A stretch of 6,149 nt of DNA from an uncultured Chloroflexota bacterium (lineage in GTDB: Bacteria; Chloroflexota; Limnocylindria; Limnocylindrales; Limnocylindraceae). Position numbers and translations under genes: made by a program. Positions 1 through 5,425 of this stretch are shown here, piece by piece. The stretch covers positions 1 to 6,149 of the forward strand of contig CAIZYO010000135.1 of the NCBI GenBank assembly GCA_903937225.1, written 5' to 3'. The notes beneath the pieces were generated by a model that was not told the DNA's origin, ran no database searches, and worked only from the letters and a program-made list of their open reading frames with translations. Numbering within the stretch: position 1 is the first letter of the stretch; every line of letters begins with the position of its first letter.

Positions 1-1
1 C

Positions 2-673
2 ACCGGTCTCCCAGTGACGAGCGCCGCAATGGGCTCCATTGAACGACGAGGTGATGAGTACCTCTGGCGCGACGACATCTGGAGCGTGACGGATCTCGCC
101 GCCGCTGGCATTGACGCAACGCGCATGGAGACCCTCACTGCGGACGTCAATGGCGATGGGAGCGACGATCTCGTGATCAAGGCCCCAACGCCCGCAGCAA
201 ACATTGCGGCGGGTGGCGGACAGAGTGGGATCTGGGTGGCACTCTCAGAGAAGCGCCGTTGGGTCGCAAAGCGGATTCAACCGCCCGCACTTGGCGCGCC
301 ACAGTTAGTTGGCACCTCTTCGGCCGGACTTGACCAGATTGATCTCACGATGTGGGATCGCAATGCAGATGATCGGGATGAGGTCGCACTCCTCGCCCCC
401 ACCGTTGATGGTCGTCTTGAGGTCTCACTCCTCGCCACCCCGCGCACTGGAGACACGCCCACGTTGAGCTCATGGTGGATCTCGGATGCGCTCCTTGGAA
501 CCTATTCGGTTGGGAGTGCCAGCGCCTCCCCAGAGCCGCTCGGCCCGCAGCGAGATCCGGCAGACGGACGCCGTGCGCTGCGCAGCAACTTGGTCATTGA
601 GGTCACGCTCGGCGGCGCGCAGCGAACGATCGCCGTCTCAGGCGCCACACCGAACGCTGCGCAGGCGCGGTAG
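2..673 (+). CDS. FG-GAP/VCBS-like repeat protein, 3' part only
   Basis: The reading frame is open to the left edge of the window, so this is the C-terminal part of a longer protein. A GTG at 14 is available but nothing marks it as the true start. Numbering from that GTG, residues 44-52 read DVNGDGSDD followed by LVI, a calcium-loop-like Dx[DN]xDGxxD motif typical of FG-GAP/VCBS beta-propeller blades. A second, degenerate copy at about 115-123 reads DRNADDRDE followed by VALL. The 71-residue spacing fits consecutive propeller blades. Such proteins are normally exported or cell-surface, with roles in adhesion or ligand binding; the signal peptide would lie outside the window. The last 40 or so residues are Ala/Pro/Arg-rich and look less ordered. 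The stop is TAG at 671-673, 14 bases before the ACT gene. Repeat assignment is moderately sure; the specific function is unknown. Confidence 0.7.
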   Translation, partial: TGLPVTSAAMGSIERRGDEYLWRDDIWSVTDLAAAGIDATRMETLTADVNGDGSDDLVIKAPTPAANIAAGGGQSGIWVALSEKRRWVAKRIQPPALGAPQLVGTSSAGLDQIDLTMWDRNADDRDEVALLAPTVDGRLEVSLLATPRTGDTPTLSSWWISDALLGTYSVGSASASPEPLGPQRDPADGRRALRSNLVIEVTLGGAQRTIAVSGATPNAAQAR

Positions 674-675
674 CC

Positions 676-681
676 TACGAT
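676..681 (+). promoter_or_regulatory. Candidate -10 hexamer (TACGAT) of a leaderless promoter for the ACT gene
   Basis: TACGAT matches the TANNNT form of a bacterial -10 element. It is followed by exactly six bases and then the ATG at 688, so transcription would begin at or next to the start codon. I see no good -35 hexamer about 17 bases upstream and no convincing Shine-Dalgarno sequence. The same geometry occurs before two other genes in this window (5378 minus and 5426 plus), which raises confidence. It implies that the ACT gene can be transcribed independently of the upstream repeat protein. Confidence 0.5.
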
Positions 682-687
682 AGGCGT

Positions 688-969
688 ATGAGCGCCTGGT
701 TCAGCATCACCATCACCCCCGCCGCTGGCAGCCTCGCCGCGGTCACGTCCGCACTCGCCGCAGAGAAGATTGCGATTGAAGGGGTTGTCGGCAGCCCCGA
801 GAGCGGTGACGGAGTGCTGCACCTTGCGGTGGCAGAGAGCGCACTTGAACGAGCGCTCGCTGCGCTCGGTGCACTCGGAGTTTCCGTGCAGCTGGACAAC
901 GGTGCAGGAGCAGAGCCAGGTGGAGCAGACGGGCTGATCGGCGCAATCCTTCACGGCCCTCGAACGTAA
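688..969 (+). CDS. Small stand-alone ACT-domain-like protein
   Basis: A 93-residue protein that looks like a single ACT domain (beta-alpha-beta-beta-alpha-beta), the fold that binds amino acids and other small ligands in regulatory proteins. Residues 4-10 form a first beta strand (WFSITIT). The conserved turn glycine is G14, in PAAG where many family members have DRPG. A helix covers about 15-26 and is followed by the typical IxIxG strand start (I28, I30, G32). A second strand-helix-strand unit covers about 43-70, and a Gly/Ala-rich tail ends in GPRT. No catalytic domain is attached, so it is probably a ligand-sensing or regulatory subunit, partner unknown. The ATG at 688 lies six bases after a TACGAT -10-like hexamer. 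The stop at 967-969 is nine bases before the exonuclease gene, which suggests co-transcription. The fold is inferred from pattern alone. Confidence 0.72.
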   Translation: MSAWFSITITPAAGSLAAVTSALAAEKIAIEGVVGSPESGDGVLHLAVAESALERALAALGALGVSVQLDNGAGAEPGGADGLIGAILHGPRT

Positions 970-978
970 CGCGCGCGC

Positions 979-1806
979 ATGGGCGCAGAAGCGATCTCCA
1001 TCACCTCATGGAATGTGAATGGCATCCGCGCGCGCGCAGAACGACTCGCCGCGTTCATTGAACGCGCAGGGCCTGACGTCCTCCTCCTGCAAGAGACCAA
1101 GTGCAACCCGGAGCAGGTTCCCGCTGATCTATTCGACGCGCACGGCTATCAGTGGGCCGCGATCGGAGCAGGGGGACGCAACGGTGTGTTGATCGCCTCA
1201 CGCGTTGGCCTTGACGCGCCGCTGCTCGGGCTCCCCGCCGCATCCGTCGCTGCGTCGGGCCCGATCCAAGCGGACGATCCTGATCTCAGCGAAGAGCCGC
1301 GCCTGATTGCGGCGCGGTGCGCAGGGATCCAGATTGCCAGCGTCTATGTGCCGAACGGCCGTGAAGTTGGGAGTGGATACTGGCGCGCGAAGTTGCGCTG
1401 GATGGAGGCGCTCGCACACTGGTCGCGCGAGGCACTCACCGCGGGACCACTGATTCTCGGTGGGGACTTCAACGTTGCTCCAAGAGATGAAGACGTGTGG
1501 GATCCCGCCGCACTTGCTGGCGCAACGCACGTTTCCAAGGAAGAGCGTGAGGCGCACCTGGCTCTCCTCGCCACAGGACTCGCAGATTCGGCACTGCAGC
1601 TTGCGCCAACCGGTGAGCAGCCCGCATTCACGTGGTGGGACTATCGCGGGGGTGCGTTTCATCGCGGTCACGGCATGCGGATTGACCACCTTCTCGCCTC
1701 ACCATCAGCGGGAACTCTGATCTCATTCAGTGTGGATCGCGACGAGCGGAAGGGGGCACTCCCCTCCGATCACGCACCAATCACGCTCACCATCAGGGCA
1801 GGGTGA
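979..1806 (+). CDS. xthA: Exodeoxyribonuclease III / AP endonuclease (XthA family)
   Basis: A 275-residue cytoplasmic DNA-repair enzyme of the exonuclease III/APE1 family. Members cut the backbone 5' of abasic sites and remove 3' nucleotides and 3' blocking groups during base excision repair. All expected active-site motifs are visible: SWNVNG (residues 10-15, N12), LLLQETK with metal-binding E39, YVPNG with Y123, GGDFNVAP with D163 and N165, RIDHLL with D236, and SDHAPI with the catalytic D264-H265 pair. The length is close to the 268 residues of the E. coli enzyme. A stretch around residues 84-105, rich in Ala, Ser and Asp, is slightly longer than the corresponding E. coli loop. The gene begins nine bases after the ACT gene and its TGA overlaps the next start codon, so it sits inside an operon. 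No clear Shine-Dalgarno precedes the ATG; the upstream sequence is a GC-alternating run. Distinguishing exonuclease III from a closely related ExoA enzyme is not possible from motifs alone. Confidence 0.93.
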   Translation: MGAEAISITSWNVNGIRARAERLAAFIERAGPDVLLLQETKCNPEQVPADLFDAHGYQWAAIGAGGRNGVLIASRVGLDAPLLGLPAASVAASGPIQADDPDLSEEPRLIAARCAGIQIASVYVPNGREVGSGYWRAKLRWMEALAHWSREALTAGPLILGGDFNVAPRDEDVWDPAALAGATHVSKEEREAHLALLATGLADSALQLAPTGEQPAFTWWDYRGGAFHRGHGMRIDHLLASPSAGTLISFSVDRDERKGALPSDHAPITLTIRAG

Positions 1807-2873
1807 TGGAATCCATCAAGACAGAGCTACTCAACGCCCGCAACCCAGATGAGGCCGCAGCTGCGGTTCCACGCGCTGCCGCGCTGCTTCGCGAAGGAAA
1901 GCTCGTCGCCTTTCCTACGGAGACGGTCTACGGTCTCGGCGCTAACGCAACGAATCCGATCGCCGTTGCACGGATCTTTGCGGCGAAGGGCCGACCAACC
2001 TTTGACCCACTGATCGTGCACATTGCTGATCGCTCTGAACTCCCCCGCGTCCTCTCCTCCAGTGCGCTCAGTGATCCGCGCGTGAGCGCGCTCGCAGATG
2101 CCTTCTGGCCAGGGCCGCTCACGATTGTTGCCCCCGCATCCACAGCGATTCCCGAACTTGTGCGCGCAGGGCTCCCGAGCGTTGGGGTGCGGCTCCCAGC
2201 ACACGAGACCGCGCGCGCACTGATTCGCGCAGCTGGGAACCCGATTGCGGCGCCGAGCGCCAACCTCTTCGGTCAACTCTCCCCCACCAGCGCCGCGCAC
2301 GTGGCGGAGCAGTTGAGCGGGCGGATCGATGCAATCGTTGCTGCCGAGCCATCGAAAGTTGGGGTTGAGTCAACAGTGGTCTCACTCCTTCCGGGCGAGC
2401 CCGCGCGACTCCTGCGACCGGGCGGCGTGCCACGAGAGCTCGTGGAACGCGCGCTGGCTCCGTTCGGTCCACTCCTTGGGCCTGCAGCTCCATCACCATC
2501 TGACGCCGCGCTCCCTGCGCCGGGGATGACCGCGTCGCACTACGCCCCGCGTGCGCGGGTTCGCATCATTGACCCTGCGTCGCCGGATCTGCGCAACCTC
2601 TCGCGCGTCGCGCTCCTGGCGCCAGACGACGCAACCCTCGCTCGCCTTGATCAGCTCGCCGCCGGGCTCACCGTGGTTGCGCGCGCGGCGCTGAGTGAGC
2701 AGCTCGATCCTGTGCGCGCTGCGTCACAGCTCTTTGAACTCCTCCATCAGCTTGACGAGGCGCTCCGAGTCGACGGAGATGCGCACGACACGATCCTAAC
2801 CACCCCCTATCCTGAGCCAGGACTCGGCGCTGCAATCGCTGACCGACTCCGACGCGCAAGCGCAGAGCGTTGA
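1806..2873 (+). CDS. L-threonylcarbamoyladenylate synthase, Sua5 type (YrdC plus Sua5 domains)
   Basis: This enzyme makes threonylcarbamoyl-AMP from threonine, bicarbonate and ATP, the first step of the t6A37 modification of tRNAs that read ANN codons. At 355 residues it is the long Sua5 form, not the roughly 190-residue TsaC form. The YrdC domain (about 15-215) shows FPTETVYGLG (36-45), KGRPTFDPLIVHI beginning at K61, FWPGPLT, GVRLP, PIAAPSAN, VESTVV (S189, T190) and RLLRPGG. A Pro/Ala-rich linker leads to PGMTASHYAP (HYAP at 245-248), the usual entry to the C-terminal Sua5 domain (about 249-350). I chose the ATG at 1806: its A is the last base of the upstream TGA, and an AGGG at 1795-1798 lies seven bases before it. 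A GTG at 1803 is an in-frame alternative that adds one residue. The overlap suggests translational coupling to the exonuclease gene. Confidence 0.93.
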   Translation: MESIKTELLNARNPDEAAAAVPRAAALLREGKLVAFPTETVYGLGANATNPIAVARIFAAKGRPTFDPLIVHIADRSELPRVLSSSALSDPRVSALADAFWPGPLTIVAPASTAIPELVRAGLPSVGVRLPAHETARALIRAAGNPIAAPSANLFGQLSPTSAAHVAEQLSGRIDAIVAAEPSKVGVESTVVSLLPGEPARLLRPGGVPRELVERALAPFGPLLGPAAPSPSDAALPAPGMTASHYAPRARVRIIDPASPDLRNLSRVALLAPDDATLARLDQLAAGLTVVARAALSEQLDPVRAASQLFELLHQLDEALRVDGDAHDTILTTPYPEPGLGAAIADRLRRASAER

Positions 2874-2875
2874 AC

Positions 2876-2879
2876 GGAG
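2876..2879 (+). promoter_or_regulatory. Shine-Dalgarno (GGAG) of the YczE-type gene
   Basis: GGAG lies four bases before the ATG at 2884, in the ten-base gap after the Sua5 stop. The spacing is short but usable. It contrasts with the genes at 688, 5378 and 5426, which lack a Shine-Dalgarno and carry a -10-like hexamer instead, and it supports reading this gene as internal to an operon. Confidence 0.55.
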
Positions 2880-2883
2880 TGTC

Positions 2884-3570
2884 ATGACTGCACCGCGAAG
2901 CAACTGGCTCGCCAACGCCATGAGCGCTGAGGCGCTGCGCCGATTCCCTCAGTCAATCGCTGGTCAAGCCATCTTCGCCATTGGGCTATCGCTGATGGTG
3001 AATGGTGGCATTGGGCTTCCATCTTGGGAGATCCTTCACCAAGGCCTCAGCTACAACCTCGGCATCACCATTGGTCAGGCGGCACAGCTGAGCGGACTCT
3101 TTGTGATCTTGCTCTGGATTCCCATCCGACAGGCGCCCGGGCTTGGGACTATTTCGAACATCGTCGTGATTGGATTCGTGATGGATATCACCCTGAACAC
3201 CATGCGCCTTCTCGGTGTTCCGCCACAGGAGGTCCTCAGCCAGAATCTGCCAGTCGCTCTTGCGCTTACTGTGATCGGGACCGGGCTCGTTGGGCTCGGT
3301 TCGGGAATCTACATCGGCAGCGGCAACGGCCCAGGGCCCAGGGACGGACTCATGACCGGTTTCCACCGCGTCACCGGTCGACCGATCTGGCTTGTTCGGA
3401 CTGTTATCGAGGTGATCGTGGGCCTGATCGGGATCGCACTCGGCGGGACGTTCGGCTTCGGGACGATCTGGTTTGCGCTGACGATTGGACCGCAGGTGCA
3501 GTTCTGGCTCGGGCGGGTTGATCCAACGGGACGCGCGAAGCGACAGTCGCTCTCGAGCAGCCGCCGCTAG
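2884..3570 (+). CDS. YczE/YyaS/YitT-family integral membrane protein
   Basis: A 228-residue polytopic inner-membrane protein of unknown biochemical function. I count about five or six hydrophobic segments, near residues 25-45, 62-80, 88-108, 123-146, 170-187 and 190-207. The family signature is present: LPSWEILHQGL (45-55), corresponding to the GxxPWDVLHQGL motif of YczE-like proteins, and GPGPRDGLMTG (149-159), followed by HRVTG, IWLVRTVIE and a final TIGPQVQF segment. The N-terminus (1-21) and C-terminal tail are basic, consistent with cytoplasmic placement. The ATG at 2884 has a GGAG four bases upstream; a second in-frame ATG at codon 13 is possible. The gene follows Sua5 by ten bases and is probably co-transcribed with it. 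Its TAG overlaps the stop codon of the convergent heme gene. Family assignment is good; substrate and role are not known, and no pairing with a regulator is visible. Confidence 0.85.
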   Translation: MTAPRSNWLANAMSAEALRRFPQSIAGQAIFAIGLSLMVNGGIGLPSWEILHQGLSYNLGITIGQAAQLSGLFVILLWIPIRQAPGLGTISNIVVIGFVMDITLNTMRLLGVPPQEVLSQNLPVALALTVIGTGLVGLGSGIYIGSGNGPGPRDGLMTGFHRVTGRPIWLVRTVIEVIVGLIGIALGGTFGFGTIWFALTIGPQVQFWLGRVDPTGRAKRQSLSSSRR

Positions 3571-5378
3571 AGGGGAAGAATCGCGTCGATCGCGATCGCT
3601 GCAAAGAGCACGGTGAGATACGTGATTGAGAATCGATAGAGACGCGTTGCACCGCGGAGAAGTCCGTCACCGAGCACCTCGCTTCGTAGGCGCCAGGCGC
3701 GCAGCAGGAATACCGCTCCAAGAGCAACTGCAACCGCGAGATAGACCGCACCCATCCCCGCAACAAGCCAGAGCATCAGGCTCATGACCACCAGCAGGAT
3801 TGTGTAGAGCCAGATCTGCCGTGCCGTCTCCGCAGGGCCTGCAGTGACGGGGAGCATCGGCACCCCCGCTGCGGCATAGTCAGGACCGATTCGGAGCGCG
3901 AGTGCCCAGAAGTGCGGTGGCGTCCAGTAGAAGACGAGCGCAAAGAGAAGGATTGGCGCGAGTGAAACATCACCAGTCACCGCCGCCCACCCGATCACAG
4001 GTGGAAGTGCACCCGCGGCGCCGCCAATGACAATGTTTTGTGGTGTTGAGCGCTTCAAGATCAGTGTGTAGATGAGCACATAGAACCCAATTGCCAGGAG
4101 CGAGATGAACGCGGCCATCAGTGTGGTCGTTGCTGCAAGGAAGAGGAAGCTCGCCGCACCGAGGACGGATGCAAAGAGCAGCGCAGCACCCGTGCTGATC
4201 TCGCCCGTAACGAGCGGACGCCCCGCCGTTCGCGTCATCTGCTGATCAATATCTGCGTCCACAATGCAGTTGAAGACATTGGCGCTCGCGGCACTCAGTG
4301 TTCCGCCGATCAGCGTGCAGAGAACCAGAGTGAGCGGAGGCACCCCTTGCGCCGCAAGGAACATTGCAGGGACGGTGGTGATCAGTAGCAACTCAACAAT
4401 GCGCGGCTTCGTCAGCGCGATGTATGCGCTCAGCGTGCTCCGCGTCGTGCCACCCCGCGTGGCTCGCCCTTCGCGATCACCAGACCCGGAGTTCGCACGG
4501 CGCGCCTCTAGGAGCGCGATCGCCGCTGCACCAACGACCAGGATCCAGATGAACGTGGCGATTGCCACGTGCAGCGTCTGCGTCCATGGGGCGAGCTTGG
4601 TGAAGATTTGCAGCGCGCCGATCAGACACTGAACGAGGAAGAGTCCGATCGCTGCGGTGAGGAGGCGTGCAGTCAGACGCGGGCTCCCCGGCTCGCGGCG
4701 GACGATCCAGAGCGCCGAAATCAAGATCAGGCCCACGATCCCCGTTGCATAGCGGTGCACGATGTGTGGCGTGGAGAGCTCCGTAACCGGAGGGAAGACG
4801 GTGCCCCCCATCAGTGGCCAGTCGGGGTAGAGCAGGCCGGTGTCCGTACCTGTGACGTTCGAGCCGAACATCAGCAGCGCATAGATTGAGCCTGCGGCGA
4901 TGATTGGTGCAATGACGGCACCCCGTGCCTCCAGGATCCCGTTCAGACGTTCGGGGTAACCACTGCGGGCGAGGACCCAGACTTGCAGCCCAACAAACGC
5001 CATCGCGGTAGCGAGGTGTGCTGTCACTGACTGGCCCGAGTTGAACTCAAGGACGGTCTGCCGACCGAGCCACGCTTGAAAGATGACCAGTACAAGCAGT
5101 GCGAGTGACGCACCCTGAAGCGAACGCCTCCCCTTCAAGGAGCGGAGGGCCAGCGCAACCACGATCAGTGTCACCAGACCAATAAACGCTGCAGCAGCAC
5201 GATGGATCCACTCCAACCACGCCTTGTAGTCATCAACTGGAGGGATGATCTGCCCGTAGCAGAGGGGCCAATCTGGGCAGCCCATGCCGGAGTCGGTGGC
5301 GCGGACAATCACCCCAATCACGACGAGTCCGATCGTTGCGCCGAGGAGCGTGGCGAGCGAGCGTCGGAAGCCCTGCAT
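3567..5378 (-). CDS. ctaAB: Fused heme A synthase (CtaA/Cox15) and protoheme IX farnesyltransferase (CtaB/Cox10)
   Basis: A 603-residue membrane protein that joins two consecutive enzymes of heme A synthesis for aa3-type cytochrome c oxidase. Residues 1-290 are CtaA (heme O to heme A, about eight membrane segments): CPDWPLC with C34 and C40 in the first outer loop, EWIHR with E56 and H59, TAHLAT with H121, TPHIVHRY with H205 and H208, and TLHVA with H270 supply the heme-ligand histidines and the conserved glutamate. A hydrophilic Gly/Arg/Ser linker spans about 292-314. Residues 315-603 are CtaB (heme B plus farnesyl-PP to heme O): YIALTKPRIVELL, the Asp-rich N370/D374/D378 motif followed by MTRT and RPL, and YWTPPHFWALAL. 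Each half has a normal single-enzyme length. The start is firm: an in-frame TGA lies two codons before the ATG, which follows a TATCAT hexamer by six bases. Such fusions are known from Thermus. Both halves look catalytically intact. Confidence 0.95.
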   Translation of the reverse strand: MQGFRRSLATLLGATIGLVVIGVIVRATDSGMGCPDWPLCYGQIIPPVDDYKAWLEWIHRAAAAFIGLVTLIVVALALRSLKGRRSLQGASLALLVLVIFQAWLGRQTVLEFNSGQSVTAHLATAMAFVGLQVWVLARSGYPERLNGILEARGAVIAPIIAAGSIYALLMFGSNVTGTDTGLLYPDWPLMGGTVFPPVTELSTPHIVHRYATGIVGLILISALWIVRREPGSPRLTARLLTAAIGLFLVQCLIGALQIFTKLAPWTQTLHVAIATFIWILVVGAAAIALLEARRANSGSGDREGRATRGGTTRSTLSAYIALTKPRIVELLLITTVPAMFLAAQGVPPLTLVLCTLIGGTLSAASANVFNCIVDADIDQQMTRTAGRPLVTGEISTGAALLFASVLGAASFLFLAATTTLMAAFISLLAIGFYVLIYTLILKRSTPQNIVIGGAAGALPPVIGWAAVTGDVSLAPILLFALVFYWTPPHFWALALRIGPDYAAAGVPMLPVTAGPAETARQIWLYTILLVVMSLMLWLVAGMGAVYLAVAVALGAVFLLRAWRLRSEVLGDGLLRGATRLYRFSITYLTVLFAAIAIDAILPL

Positions 5379-5384
5379 TGCTCA

Positions 5385-5390
5385 ATGATA
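5385..5390 (-). promoter_or_regulatory. Candidate -10 hexamer (TATCAT) of a leaderless promoter for the heme A gene
   Basis: On the minus strand TATCAT is followed by TGAGCA and then the ATG at 5378, a six-base spacer that would put the first transcribed base at or beside the start codon. The in-frame TGA inside that spacer excludes an upstream start. No Shine-Dalgarno is present and no clear -35 is visible. This -10 is only 23 bases from the -10 of the divergent lipoprotein gene. Confidence 0.6.
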
Positions 5391-5413
5391 CGCGGCATCT
5401 CAAAAGCCTGCGG

Positions 5414-5419
5414 TAGAGT
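5414..5419 (+). promoter_or_regulatory. Candidate -10 hexamer (TAGAGT) of a leaderless promoter for the lipoprotein gene
   Basis: TAGAGT is followed by six bases and then the GTG at 5426. Its first three bases are an in-frame TAG, so translation cannot begin further upstream; only the adjacent GTGs at 5423 and 5426 remain as starts ahead of the signal peptide. There is no good -35. The purine-rich GAAG just before the GTGs could act as a weak ribosome site instead, so leaderless use is likely but not certain. Confidence 0.5.
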
Positions 5420-5425
5420 GAAGTG

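Noticed and set aside
502..954. Minus-strand open frame of 150 codons with several cysteines
   Set aside because: It is antisense to the repeat protein and the ACT gene. The apparent CxxC-like pairs are not arranged as a zinc-binding domain, and the plus-strand frames have better motif support.
967..978. TAACGC six bases before the exonuclease ATG as a fourth leaderless promoter
   Set aside because: The sixth base is C, not T, and the TAA is simply the stop codon of the ACT gene. The nine-base gap fits an operon-internal gene better.
970..978. Alternating CG run as a Z-DNA or regulatory repeat
   Set aside because: Short GC-alternating stretches recur elsewhere in coding sequence here (for example near 1027-1037) and are expected from the composition and from Arg/Ala codons.
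3024..3521. Plus-strand open frame of 165 codons inside the YczE-type gene
   Set aside because: It lies fully within a gene whose membrane segments and family motifs are clear. The alternate product is His/Arg/Asp-rich shadow sequence.
3571..3600. CGATCG-rich sequence after the YczE stop as a terminator or attachment site
   Set aside because: It is the C-terminal coding end of the heme gene (AIAIDAILPL on the minus strand). The short palindromes are overlapping GATC/CGATCG words without a stem-loop followed by a T-run.
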